DNA from: Frankia nepalensis
Lineage (GTDB): Bacteria; Actinomycetota; Actinomycetes; Frankiales; Frankiaceae
Length of the DNA: 64,000 nucleotides
NCBI RefSeq assembly: GCF_016786325.1
Contig: NZ_JADWYU010000145.1
Coordinates: forward strand, 1-64,000
Direction: 5' to 3'
The notes beneath the pieces were generated by a model. It did not search any database, had not been told where the DNA came from, and saw only the letters and a program-made list of their open reading frames with translations. The translations under genes and the position numbers were made by a program. Shown piece by piece: positions 52,152 through 60,911 of the stretch (positions within the stretch are counted from its first letter, which is position 1; each line of letters starts with the position of its first letter).

Positions 52152-53156
52152 CTACAGCGTCACGAACGTGTAGCCCTTGCTCTTCAGCTGAGGGAGGGCG
52201 GTTTCCAGGGCCTTCACCGTCTGCGAACGGTCCGTGCCAGCGTCCTGCGCGCGGTCCCCGTCGCCGTCGTGGCAGAGCAGGATGTCCCCGGGCTTCGCCG
52301 CCAGCAGGTTGTCGATGATCTTCTGGACGCCGGGGCGGGACCAGTCCTTGGGGTCGACGTCCCAGCCGATCGGGGTCAGGCCGTGCCTGGCCGCCGCCGT
52401 GAACACGGACGCCGACCAGTCACCACCCGGCGAGCGGAAAAGGCGCGGCGCGGTGCCCGCGGCGTCCTTGATCGCGGCCTGGGCGTCGCCGATCTCCTTC
52501 TCGATCGCGGTCGCGGACTGGTGAGCGAACGGCTGGGGATGCGTCATGCTGTGGTTACAGATCGCGTGCCCCGCGGCGACTATCTGCCGGACCAGCTCCG
52601 GGTGGGCATGCGCCTGTCGCCCGACGAGGCAGAAGGTCGCCCGCACGTCGTACTTCCGCAGCAGCGTGAGCACCCGCGGCGTCCACTGGGGGTCCGGTCC
52701 GTCGTCCAGGGTCAGCGCGACCGCGTTGGCCGGCGCGCCCGGAAGGATCTGGCGCACGGTGTAGACCGGCTGTTTCCGGACGGCCACCGACCCGGCCGCC
52801 GGCGTTGACGCAGTCGCCGGTGTTGACGCTGTCGCGGACGTCGATCCTGTCGCCGACACCTCGGCCGCCAGCGCCGGCCGCGCGGACGCGACCATGCCCG
52901 CCGACGTCAGCCCAACGGCACCCGCCACGATCCAGGCCACCAGCCGACGTCGGGACCCGTACACGTTCCGGTTCCGGGGCGCCCGCGGTGACGGGCCGTA
53001 CGCGGTCATCCCCCGGCGACGTCCACTCGTTCGACCGCCCACCCGTCCCGCGCGTCCGAACCGGTCGCGCCGGAGGGCGAGACCCGGCTCGGCGCCTTCG
53101 TCACCAACAGTCTCGTCACCAGGCGCGCGACGCGCAGGTCGGTCGGTTATGGGCAT
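52152..53156 (-). CDS. Secreted polysaccharide deacetylase (NodB homology domain)
   Basis: 334 residues from the ATG at 53156 with GGAG 8 bases upstream. A long basic leader (about 60-80 residues, with RRR) precedes the export signal WIVAGAVGLTSAGMVASA and an ALA cleavage site; an ATG at 53009 would give a normal signal peptide. A Thr/Ser/Ala linker leads to a CE4 deacetylase with all motifs: VALTLDDGPDP (metal Asp), HSMTHPQP (metal His), FRSPGGDWS, GWDVDPKDWS and ILLCHDGDGDR. Acts on N-acetyl groups of peptidoglycan or chitin-like glycans outside the cell. Preceded by the transglycosylase gene on the same strand, with a terminator between. Confidence 0.93.
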   Translation of the reverse strand: MPITDRPARRAPGDETVGDEGAEPGLALRRDRFGRAGRVGGRTSGRRRGMTAYGPSPRAPRNRNVYGSRRRLVAWIVAGAVGLTSAGMVASARPALAAEVSATGSTSATASTPATASTPAAGSVAVRKQPVYTVRQILPGAPANAVALTLDDGPDPQWTPRVLTLLRKYDVRATFCLVGRQAHAHPELVRQIVAAGHAICNHSMTHPQPFAHQSATAIEKEIGDAQAAIKDAAGTAPRLFRSPGGDWSASVFTAAARHGLTPIGWDVDPKDWSRPGVQKIIDNLLAAKPGDILLCHDGDGDRAQDAGTDRSQTVKALETALPQLKSKGYTFVTL

Positions 53157-53174
53157 CAGTAAATCTCCAACGAA

Positions 53175-53186
53175 TTTTCCGGAAAA
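53175..53186 (-). promoter_or_regulatory. Palindrome before the deacetylase gene
   Basis: TTTTCCGGAAAA is a perfect 12-base palindrome, 18 bases upstream of the deacetylase start, AT-rich in a GC-rich setting. It may be an operator. No regulator gene is adjacent. Confidence 0.4.
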
Positions 53187-53214
53187 CCACCGAAGTGTTC
53201 CCGGAGACGACGGA

Positions 53215-53238
53215 GGGCCTCCCCGTGAGGGGAGGCCC
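53215..53238 (-). terminator. Terminator of the transglycosylase gene
   Basis: Perfect 10-base arms GGGCCTCCCC (53215-53224) and GGGGAGGCCC (53229-53238) with a GTGA loop, 44 bases past the transglycosylase stop and before the deacetylase promoter. Confidence 0.75.
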
Positions 53239-53281
53239 CGCGTGCGTCCGAGTTCAGCGCTCAGGCGCGGTTCGGAATCGG

Positions 53282-53737
53282 TCAGCCGGACTTGGCGGCG
53301 GCGGCGTGGCCGCGGCTGAGGTACTTCGTGTAGGCGCCGTTGGTGTAGGTCGACCAGGCGGTCGGGCCCTGCATGGAGCACACCTTCTTGGCGGCCGCGG
53401 CGTTGGTGGAGACGTCGTACAGGTTCTTGCCCTTGGTCCACGGGTGGGCCCAGGTGTTGATCTGCCAGAGGCCGCGGGAGTCCTCGATGCTGGTGGCGAG
53501 GCGAGCGCCCGAGTTGCCACCGGACTCGGCCAGCGCGATGGCGACCCAGGTGGAGGTCGGCACGCCGCGGCAGCCGGACAGGCCCGCGTTCTTGGCGGCG
53601 TGGGCGATCGAGACGTCGGAGGCGGCGCTGGCCGGAGAGGCAGCCATCATCCCGGCGCCGGTGGCGACGGCTCCCGCCACGGTGACGGCGGCGAGACGGT
53701 TGCGCAGGCTGCTCTTGGCGGTGCGTCGGATCGACAA
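53282..53737 (-). CDS. Secreted lysozyme-fold transglycosylase
   Basis: About 151 residues, probably from a TTG at 53737 with GGGAAAG 8 bases upstream. The frame is open further out but that part is not protein-like. Basic signal peptide (RRTAKSSLRNRLAAVTVAG, cleavage near SPASA-AS). The mature domain has the lysozyme-like core: WVAIALAESGGNSGAR with catalytic Glu, then SRGLWQINTWAHP (G-L-W-Q-I) and ending AYTKYLSRG. Two cysteines may pair. Cuts peptidoglycan glycan strands and is likely linked to wall growth or spore germination. Confidence 0.85.
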   Translation of the reverse strand: MSIRRTAKSSLRNRLAAVTVAGAVATGAGMMAASPASAASDVSIAHAAKNAGLSGCRGVPTSTWVAIALAESGGNSGARLATSIEDSRGLWQINTWAHPWTKGKNLYDVSTNAAAAKKVCSMQGPTAWSTYTNGAYTKYLSRGHAAAAKSG

Positions 53738-54109
53738 GAAGAATGCTTTCCCACGACACCTGCGGAAGCGGCCCGAAAGGGCACGCGAGACCGTGGCCTG
53801 CTGGCCATGATCTATAAGGAGAATGCATCTTGGCATCCGCCCGGTCACCCACAGACGGGTGTTCCGCTTCTGCCCCGCGAAAAGAAGAGACGACATGCAC
53901 CGGAAACCGTGGGCAGAACTCGGCGTCGGCCCGGTGTTCACGTCCCGGCGGGTTCGTGCTCCCGACCGGAACGAGTACAACGTTAGACAGGATCTTGGGT
54001 CGAAGGCAAACACCCAGCGTCACCAGACACGGTCCCGATCGCTGACCCTGCGCATTTCCCGCTCACCCGCAGGCACACCGGCGGCCAACTGGTGACCGGC
54101 GTCACGCGC

Positions 54110-54128
54110 GCACCTCCGTTTGAGGTGC
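54110..54128 (-). terminator. Hairpin downstream of the sugar dehydrogenase gene
   Basis: GCACCTC (54110-54116) and GAGGTGC (54122-54128) with a 5-base loop. About 170 bases past the end of the minus-strand gene at 54300. Confidence 0.35.
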
Positions 54129-54299
54129 CGTAAGCGTGGCTGGCCCGCGTCATGGAGTGCCGAGTCGCGGCATCGACGCGGGCCAGCGCGTCGCGTAGGG
54201 CGATACGAATCGTGGACGACGAGTCACCCTCACGGAGACATGGGGCGACGCTGTGCCGGACAGCGCCGAGGCGCTGTCACGGGGTTACGGGTCACGGGG

Positions 54300-55370
54300 T
54301 CACGGGGTCACTCGGAGGATCAGGTCGAAGTCCGGGCCGACGCGGTTGTTCGTCAGCACCCACAGCGAGCCGTCCGGGGCCTCGGTCACGAGCCGCAGCC
54401 GGCCGAACTCATCGGTCAGCAGTTGCTCGGCCGACGAGCCGTCGGTGTTGACCCGGTAGAGCCGCTGCCCACGCAGGCAGGCAACCCAGATCTTGCCGTC
54501 GTGGTAGGCGATCCCGCTTGGGGAGGCCTCGGGGGGGCGCCAGGTCACGATCGGGTCCGTGAACTCGGGCTCGCCACCGGTGCCCTCGATCTTCGGCCAG
54601 CCGTAGTTGGCGCCGGGCTCGATCCGGTTCACCTCGTCGAGCTGATGATGGCCGAGCTCGGAGGCGTAGAGCTGACCCGTCTCGTCCCAGGCGATCCCCT
54701 GCACGTTGCGGTGCCCCCAGCTGTACACCGGCGAGCCCGGGAACGGGTTGCCCGGAGCCGGCTTTCCCTCCGGCGTGATCCGCAGGATCTTGCCGTTCAG
54801 GTCCTCCCGGTCCTGGGCGCTGGGACGGTCGTCGGCCTCCCCGGTGGTCACGTAGAGCATGCCGTCCGGGCCGAACCGCATCCGCCCACCGTTGTGAATC
54901 TGGCCCCGGGTGATGCCGGTCAGGATCGGCTCGGGCGGGTCCTGCGAGTCCAGCCGCAACCGGGCCACCCGGTTATCCACTTCGCTGGTGAAGTAGATGT
55001 AGATCAGGTTGTCCTGCTCGTACGAGGGAGAGACCGCCACCCCGAGCAGCCCGCCCTCACCATCCATCTCGGGCACCTCGGTGATGGTTCGGACGTCGGT
55101 GACTGTCCCGTCCGGGGCGACCTTGCGGATGCGGGCGGTGTCGCGCTCGGTGACCAGCGCCGACCCGTCAGGCAGGAATGCCAGGTCCCAGGGCACCCGC
55201 AGCCCACTCGCGAGCGGCTCCACCGCCGCCGGCCGCGCCACCGGGGCGTCCTCCACGAGGGGATCGGCCCACCAGCCCCTCCACTCACCCACGGCATAGG
55301 TCACCCAGGCGCCCGACGCCAACACCACGACACCGACCAGACTGGTTATGAGGATCCACCGTGATCGCAC
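54300..55370 (-). CDS. PQQ-dependent sugar dehydrogenase-like protein
   Basis: About 356 residues from a GTG at 55370, placed 6 bases after a -10-like TACGCT and thus probably leaderless; the open frame further out is low complexity. One N-terminal membrane helix (WILITSLVGVVVLASGAWVT) anchors it outside the cell. The six-bladed GSDH propeller is shown by LRVPWDLAFLPDGSALVTER, DGEGGLLGVAVSPSYEQDN, HNGGRMRFGPDGMLYVTTG, YSWGHRNVQGIAWDETG and EASPSGIAYHDG. PQQ binding is inferred from the family; many relatives have unknown substrates. Confidence 0.9.
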   Translation of the reverse strand: MRSRWILITSLVGVVVLASGAWVTYAVGEWRGWWADPLVEDAPVARPAAVEPLASGLRVPWDLAFLPDGSALVTERDTARIRKVAPDGTVTDVRTITEVPEMDGEGGLLGVAVSPSYEQDNLIYIYFTSEVDNRVARLRLDSQDPPEPILTGITRGQIHNGGRMRFGPDGMLYVTTGEADDRPSAQDREDLNGKILRITPEGKPAPGNPFPGSPVYSWGHRNVQGIAWDETGQLYASELGHHQLDEVNRIEPGANYGWPKIEGTGGEPEFTDPIVTWRPPEASPSGIAYHDGKIWVACLRGQRLYRVNTDGSSAEQLLTDEFGRLRLVTEAPDGSLWVLTNNRVGPDFDLILRVTP

Positions 55371-55563
55371 GCGGCGAGCGTAGGCGCCTTTCCGGAACGT
55401 ACGCGATCGGTCTACGTAACCTACGGCATGCTTACGATTAATTTCCGCCCGCGCCTGAGATGACGACTCCTCTCGGCCTGGCGAACCCCTAGGAACAGCA
55501 CGGTGTCCACGAGATGGCCGCGAACCACTCACGCCGACACCGATGGTCTTTCGGCGCGCGCGC

Positions 55564-56826
55564 TCACCCTGCCTGCGCCGAGTTCGGTGGACCTGTCGAC
55601 CAGGGCGCGGAGCTGACAGATTTCCCTGGTGCGGCCGCGGGCCAGCGCGGCAGCGCGGACGACGACGGCCAGCGCAGGCAGGTCGTCAGTAGCGCGAGAA
55701 GGAGCAGACCCGCCGCGAAATAACAGTTCACGGCGACGAGCCGCCAGCCGTGGTACGAAAGACCGAGATCATGCGTGTTCGGAAACCACCAGATCGGACC
55801 GAGCGCGAAGAGCGTGAAGGCGGCCGTCGCGTAGACCCTTCCCCAGCGGGGTCGGTTCGGATGGAAGGAGAGATACAGCAGCATCGGGACCATCCACACC
55901 CAGTGGTGGCTCCACGATATCGGCGAGACGAGCAGGGCGGTGAGCGCGCAGGTGAGGCCGCCGAGCAGGTCGAGGCCTCGGCGGAACAGCAGGACCGAAA
56001 CCACCAGGCCGACCACGAGGAGAACAGCGGCCAGCGGCATGAACAGCGGCTCGGCCCCGTCGGCCCCCAACATGGGGCGTGCCAGTACCCCCAACAACGA
56101 CTGGTTCGACACGAACGGGATCCCGCCGACATGGTCCGCGTCGAGGAAGACATGACCCCAGTAGGTGGCCGACGAGCCAGGCGCGACGAGAAAGCCGACG
56201 GCCACCGTGCCGGCGAACGCCGCTCCCGCCCAGAGCGCGCCGCGCCACCTGCCGGTGAGCAGGAGAAAGGGCACGAAGATCAGCGGCGTGAGCTTGATGC
56301 CGGCCGCGATTCCGATGAGGACACCCTGCGGGACCCGCCGGCCACGGCCGAGCAGGTCCGCCATGATGAGAAGCGCGAGGACGAGGTTTATCTGACCCAG
56401 CTCGAAGTTCTTCCTGACCGGATCGAGCAGCAGGGTGAAGCCAGCCAAAGAACCGAAGACCAGGAGTCTCCGGCTGACAACCGGGCCGAGTGCGGCTTCA
56501 TAGGACATTGCGCAGAAGAAGTACAGCGACACGAGCAGGACGACTGTCCAGACGACCTGGGACAACTCGCTCGGCAGGAGCGACACCGGGACGAACAACA
56601 TCGCCGCGAACGGCGTGTAGGTGAAACGCAGATCTTTTACCGTATCAACCGCCGAGTACAGGTCCCTACCGTCGAGAAGGACGTCTCCACCCATACGGTA
56701 AACCTGGATGTCGGTTATTCTGATGACCACGGAAAATATGATGAAGAAAAGAGCGAAGCCGATTCCCAGCGCGAGGCCGGCCACTTGGACGCCGTGTTGG
56801 AAGCTCTCCTGGGAAGGTCTTTTCAT
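55564..56826 (-). CDS. GT87/DUF2029-like membrane glycosyltransferase
   Basis: 420 residues from the ATG at 56826 (GAAGG at 7 bases). About 11 membrane helices of GT-C type. Family landmarks are RMGGDVLLDGRDLYS, FTYTPFAAMLFVPVSLLP, FELGQINLVLALLIMADLL with a Gln-Asn pair, GVLIGIAAGIKLTPLIFVPF and PISWSHHWVWMVPMLLY. This matches the alpha-mannosyltransferases acting on phosphatidyl-myo-inositol mannosides or lipoarabinomannan in mycobacteria. No neighbour confirms that role. Confidence 0.9.
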   Translation of the reverse strand: MKRPSQESFQHGVQVAGLALGIGFALFFIIFSVVIRITDIQVYRMGGDVLLDGRDLYSAVDTVKDLRFTYTPFAAMLFVPVSLLPSELSQVVWTVVLLVSLYFFCAMSYEAALGPVVSRRLLVFGSLAGFTLLLDPVRKNFELGQINLVLALLIMADLLGRGRRVPQGVLIGIAAGIKLTPLIFVPFLLLTGRWRGALWAGAAFAGTVAVGFLVAPGSSATYWGHVFLDADHVGGIPFVSNQSLLGVLARPMLGADGAEPLFMPLAAVLLVVGLVVSVLLFRRGLDLLGGLTCALTALLVSPISWSHHWVWMVPMLLYLSFHPNRPRWGRVYATAAFTLFALGPIWWFPNTHDLGLSYHGWRLVAVNCYFAAGLLLLALLTTCLRWPSSSALPRWPAAAPGKSVSSAPWSTGPPNSAQAG

Positions 56827-57321
56827 GGCCGGGCCTTCGGTTGGGGACCAGGGCTGGAATCCGAGAACGCCGCCCGCTTCCGTGACGGGCGACACCATAT
56901 GCTCACCGTCGGTTCATCGCGCGACTCGGCCAGGATGACCATCGGCACAGGACACCAGAGCGCCACCTGCCTTCCGAGACGCTGATGGAGATCTCGGGCA
57001 CGTCTCCGGCCGGCCCTGCGCGGCCCACTCCTCCGGCCTGACCCGTTTCCCTCCGGTCAGCGGGCTCACGTTTCCTGGTTCACCACGGCCAGGCCCTACT
57101 CGATGGGGATAAGCCGTTCCGATTAGAGCGTCCCACGGTCGGCCGGCCAGCGCGCCAAGCCAGCCTTAATCGCGCCGGGCGGTCCTCCGAACTTGTCGTT
57201 AACCCTTGGGCCCACGCCGCGCGGTGGTCGCTCTCCGTCAGCGTCGTCGCGATCGCGTGAACGTCGGCCAGATCGAGGATCGCCGCATTGTCGGCGCGGT
57301 CGGAGGGTGCCGGGGATGCCT
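56827..57321. other. Gene-free stretch
   Basis: 495 bases between the GT87-like start and the TetR end. The minus strand near 57193-57300 reads NAAILDLADVHAIATTLTE followed by SDHRAAWAQG, which looks protein-like and may be a decayed C terminus, but no family was recognised. Confidence 0.35.
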
Positions 57322-57945
57322 TCAGAGGCCGAGAAGGTGTCTGACGCCGGCGCTCGCGAGTGCCTCGAGCGTGGCCGGCGGCACGCCGGCCCGGGCACGC
57401 AGCGCGAGGGTGTGCAGCACCGCGGTGGCGAGCTGGGCGAGCACGACCGCGTCGACCGCGTCGTCGAGTTCGCCGTCGTCGACGGCGCGGTGGATCCGGG
57501 CCGCGAACATCTCGTCGACGCGCCGGATCCCTTCGGCCAGCAGGGCGCGCACCCGCGGATCCGTCCGCGCCTCGACGGTTGCGGTGCTGACGAGGAAGCA
57601 TCCCGGCGCCTCGCCGTCGCTCCCGGCATAGATCGCGATGGCGGCCCGGTAGGCGCCCAGCAGGGCGTCTGGAAGACGTTCGGCGGCCAGGCGCTGCTCG
57701 ATCGCGACCTGTCCGCGTTCGCCGTAGCGTTCGAGCGCCTTGAGGTACATCGCCTTCTTGTCGCCGAAGGCCGCGTAGAGGCTCGGGCGGTTCATCGCCG
57801 TCGCGTGGGCGAGGTCGTCGAGCGTCGTGCCGGACAGCCCCGCCCTCCAGAACGTCTCCGTCGCGCGCTCGAGCGCGACCTCCGGGTCGTACGCCCTCGG
57901 CCGGCCGGGTGGGCGCCCCGACCCACCTTTTGTACTGTCTCGCAT
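57322..57945 (-). CDS. TetR family transcriptional regulator
   Basis: 207 residues. The HTH begins RPRAYDPEVALERATETFWRAGLSG and continues DDLAHATAMNRPSLYAAFGDKKAMY, a form (RPSLYAAFGDK) common in TetR proteins of the TetR_C_16/YcdC-like type. The C-terminal domain holds a conserved GCFLVSTA motif where a Cys could sense electrophiles. Divergent from an epoxide hydrolase gene; an operator dyad at 57969-57990 and a half-site within its own first codons suggest control of both. Confidence 0.93.
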   Translation of the reverse strand: MRDSTKGGSGRPPGRPRAYDPEVALERATETFWRAGLSGTTLDDLAHATAMNRPSLYAAFGDKKAMYLKALERYGERGQVAIEQRLAAERLPDALLGAYRAAIAIYAGSDGEAPGCFLVSTATVEARTDPRVRALLAEGIRRVDEMFAARIHRAVDDGELDDAVDAVVLAQLATAVLHTLALRARAGVPPATLEALASAGVRHLLGL

Positions 57946-57968
57946 GAAACTCCTTGACGATCAGTTAT

Positions 57969-57990
57969 TTTTGTGCAGGATAGTACAAAA
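57969..57990. promoter_or_regulatory. TetR operator before the epoxide hydrolase
   Basis: TTTTGTGC (57969-57976) and GTACAAAA (57983-57990) form a dyad with 6-base spacer and 7 of 8 pairs. An extra copy of TTTTGTAC lies at 57928-57935, inside the start of the divergent TetR gene. Confidence 0.6.
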
Positions 57991-58010
57991 CTTGACCGCA
58001 GGGAGTCCCG

Positions 58011-59163
58011 ATGTCGTTCCGCCCCCATGTCCCCGACGAGACGCTGGACCGGATCCGCGCCCGTGTGCGCGACGATCGTCGACGACGGCGTGGGCGGGTG
58101 GCGACACGGCACGGACTGGGCCTTCCTCGAACGCCTCGCGCACCGCTGGGTCGACGGCTACGACTGGCGGGCCACCGAGAAACGGATCAACCGCTTCGCC
58201 AACGACCGCGTCCCGGTGGACGGCGCCAACGTGCACTACCTACGGGAGCCGGGTTCCGGGCCCTCCCCGCGGCCGCTGCTGATCCTGCACGGCTGGCCGT
58301 ACTCCTTCCTCGGCTACCTCGACGTCGTCGAACGCCTCGCCCACCCGGAGCGCTTCGGCGGGCAGGTCGCCGACGCCTTCGACGTCGTGCTCATCTCCCA
58401 GCCCGGCACCGGCTTCTCCGACCCGCCAGCGCGCCCGAAGAGCCCTCGCCAACTCGCGGAGGTCTACCACCGCGTCATGCGCGACGAACTCGGCTACCAG
58501 CGGTATCTCGTCGACGGCGGCGACCAGGGTGCCGTCGCCGGCGGATTCCTTGCGCTCGACCACCCCGACAGCGTGATCGGCCTCCACCAGAGCATGCTCC
58601 TGCCTCGGCAGCCCGAAGCTCCGCTCGGCTACGGCCTCACCAACGCCGACGCCAGCGCCGCAGAACGCGACTACGTCCAGGCAGAGGCGGCGCGGTTCCA
58701 ACGCGACGGTGCCTACTTCCTCCTGCAAATGACCCGTCCCGAGTCGCTCGCGCCCGCGCTCACCGACTCCCCGGTCGGACTCGCCGCCTGGATTGTCGAG
58801 AAGTACCACTCCTGGAGCGACCGCCGCGCACGCACCTTCGAGGAGATCTTCAGCCTCGACCAGCTGCTCGACGAGATCATGCTCTACCTGGTGACCGACA
58901 GCTTCGCGACGTCGCTCTGGTCCTACGCGGCGCTCCAGACCGATCCGTCAGCCCTGCCGCCCGACATCCGGATCACTGTGCCCACCGGAATCACCGGCTG
59001 GCCGGACCCCTGGAACCCGCCACCGCCGCGCGCGTTCGCCGAACGCTCCCGCGCCAACATCGTCCAGTGGACACAGCCACCGCGCGGCGGGCACTTCCCC
59101 TTCTACGAGGAGCCGGACCTCTACGTCGATGATCTCCGGGCATTCGGCCGCGCTCTGCGGTGA
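58011..59163 (+). CDS. Epoxide hydrolase (EHN family), frameshifted near the N terminus
   Basis: Alpha/beta-hydrolase epoxide hydrolase of about 383 residues if read through. The ATG at 58011 behind GGGAG gives the normal family start (SFRPHVPDETLDRIRARVRDD). The next expected text, VDDGVGGWRHGTDWAFLERL, lies in another frame, so one extra base is present between about 58073 and 58085. Downstream is intact: PLLILHGWPYSFLGYLDVV (oxyanion HGWP), YLVDGGDQGAVAGGF (nucleophile Asp in GGDQG), WTQPPRGGHFPFYE (catalytic His). The rest could be made only from an internal start such as GTG. Regulated by the divergent TetR. Confidence 0.8.
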
Positions 59164-59203
59164 AACGAACCACCACCCCAGCGCCGCCGCCGGACGCCGC
59201 GGG

Positions 59204-59252
59204 CCGAGGACCGAGGACCGAGGACCGAGGACCGAGGACCGAGGACCGAGGG
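59204..59252. repeat. Seven 7-base tandem repeats
   Basis: CCGAGGA occurs six times exactly, followed by one copy ending in G. It lies between the convergent epoxide hydrolase and CoA ligase genes; period 7 rules out a coding repeat. Confidence 0.9.
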
Positions 59253-59333
59253 AGTGTTCCCATCTTGAAACGGTCCCCGGGCGCAACTTCAACACGACCA
59301 GTGGCGGCCCGCTGTGGTTGGCGAGCGCGGCTG

Positions 59334-60911
59334 TCAGTCGTGGGGCGAGAACAGGGACAGGAGCTCCGTCTTCCGGATCTTGCCCGATGCGGTCAGTGGG
59401 AAGGTCTCGACGAACCGCCAGTGGCGCGGGACCTTGAAGTGGGCGAGACCCGTCGCCGCGAACGCGGTCAGGTCGCCCGCGGTCGCCGCCCCGGGCGCGG
59501 AGAGCCTGACGACCGCGGCCACGTCCTCGCCCCAGCGTTCGCTCGGCGCGGCCAGAACGGCGACGGCGTCGACCGCGGGGTGGCGCAGCAGGAAGTCCTC
59601 GACCTCGATGGGGTAGACGTTCTCGCCGCCGCGGATGATGACCTCGCGGGCGCGGCCGTGGATGCGGAGCACACCCTGGTCGTCGAGGGAGCCGAGGTCG
59701 CCGGTGTGCAGGAAGCCGTCGACGTCGAGAACCTGGTCGGTGGCGTCGGGCATGTCCCAGTAGCCGATCATCGTCAGGGGTGAGCGGACGCAGACCTCGC
59801 CGACCTCCCCGCGGCCGACGACGTGGCCGTCGGGGTCGACGATGCGCAGGTCGGTGTGCGGCACGGTGACGCCGACCGTGGTCGCGACGTGCAGGGCGTC
59901 GCCAGCCGGGTCGGACTGTGTGATCATCGGGCATTCCGACTGGGCGTAGGCGACGGAGACGGTGGCGCCGTGGGCCTGGAGCCGTTCGACGAGCGAGGGA
60001 GGCACACTGGTTCCGCCGAGCCCTACCGACCGGACGGCGGCGAGCGCCCTGTCGAAGCCAGGAGTGTCGAGCAGCGCGTAGAACATCGTCGGTACGCCGC
60101 CGGTGCGGGTGGCACCGGTCGCCCGCATCAGGGCGACCTGCGTGGCCGGATGGAAGCGCGACATCGCGACGTAGCAGCCGCCGGAGGCGAGCGCGGCGAG
60201 CAGCATCACCACCGACCCGCCGACGTGATGGAGCGGAACGGGGTTGAGCCAGACGTCGCGCTCGTCGGCGTGGACGGTGAGCGCCCGGAGATGGCCGGCG
60301 CTCAGGGCGGCGCGGTGGCTGAGGGTGGCGCCCTTCGCCCGGCCGGTGGTTCCCGAGGTGAACTGGATCAGGAACGGGTCGTGGGGCCGGACGTCCGGCG
60401 GGTCGAAGGAGACCGGCGGCGGACGGGTCGCGACGGTGGCGAGGTCGACGACGTCGCAGCCGCGGGAGGGGCCGGCGAGGCCGGCCGCGCGTGCGCGCAG
60501 GTCGACGCCGCGATTGTCGAAGCCGACGAACAGCAGGCTCGGGGATGTCAGGGCGAGAGCATGCGCGACCTCGTCGTCCGTCCAGGCCGTGTTGAGGGGG
60601 ACGAGCACGGTTCCCGCGAGCGCGCAGGCGTGCTCGACGATCACCCACTCCGGGCCGTTCGCCGCCCACACCGCGACCCGGGCTCCCGGTCTGGCGCGGC
60701 GGGCGATGCCAGCCGCGGCCACCTCGGCGGCCCGCAGCAGTTCCCGGTAGGTGAGCGACCGCGGGGCTTCGGGGTCGTCGCCGGCCGCCCAGGCCAGCGC
60801 CGGCCGGTCGGCACGCGCGGCGGCCTGGGCGCGTAACTGCTCACCGACGGCGCGGTCCGGCAGCGGATCGCCGGTCCGCGCCGCGACGGCGGCGGGGCGT
60901 GTACCGGTCAT
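59334..60911 (-). CDS. Acyl-CoA synthetase (AMP-dependent ligase)
   Basis: 525-residue ANL-superfamily ligase. Motifs: FTSGTTGRAKGATLSH (P-loop A3), VPLHHVGGSVVMLLAA, adenylate-contact motif VSVAYAQSECPMI (usually YGxTE), HTGDLGSLDDQGVLRIHGR and the C-terminal lysine in TASGKIRKTEL. It likely activates a carboxylic acid substrate as its CoA ester for the enzymes encoded upstream. Last gene of a minus-strand operon; ATGA overlap with the LLM gene. Confidence 0.95.
   Translation of the reverse strand: MTGTRPAAVAARTGDPLPDRAVGEQLRAQAAARADRPALAWAAGDDPEAPRSLTYRELLRAAEVAAAGIARRARPGARVAVWAANGPEWVIVEHACALAGTVLVPLNTAWTDDEVAHALALTSPSLLFVGFDNRGVDLRARAAGLAGPSRGCDVVDLATVATRPPPVSFDPPDVRPHDPFLIQFTSGTTGRAKGATLSHRAALSAGHLRALTVHADERDVWLNPVPLHHVGGSVVMLLAALASGGCYVAMSRFHPATQVALMRATGATRTGGVPTMFYALLDTPGFDRALAAVRSVGLGGTSVPPSLVERLQAHGATVSVAYAQSECPMITQSDPAGDALHVATTVGVTVPHTDLRIVDPDGHVVGRGEVGEVCVRSPLTMIGYWDMPDATDQVLDVDGFLHTGDLGSLDDQGVLRIHGRAREVIIRGGENVYPIEVEDFLLRHPAVDAVAVLAAPSERWGEDVAAVVRLSAPGAATAGDLTAFAATGLAHFKVPRHWRFVETFPLTASGKIRKTELLSLFSPHD

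Noticed and set aside
53740-54010. Cyclic-di-AMP (ydaO-type) riboswitch before the transglycosylase gene
   Set aside because: Wall-hydrolase genes often carry one in actinobacteria, but the conserved GGGGGAACC and related blocks were not found in the upstream region.
57193-57321. Short protein-like minus-strand text after the TetR gene
   Set aside because: No family recognised and the frame has no start; left as a remark in the gap description.
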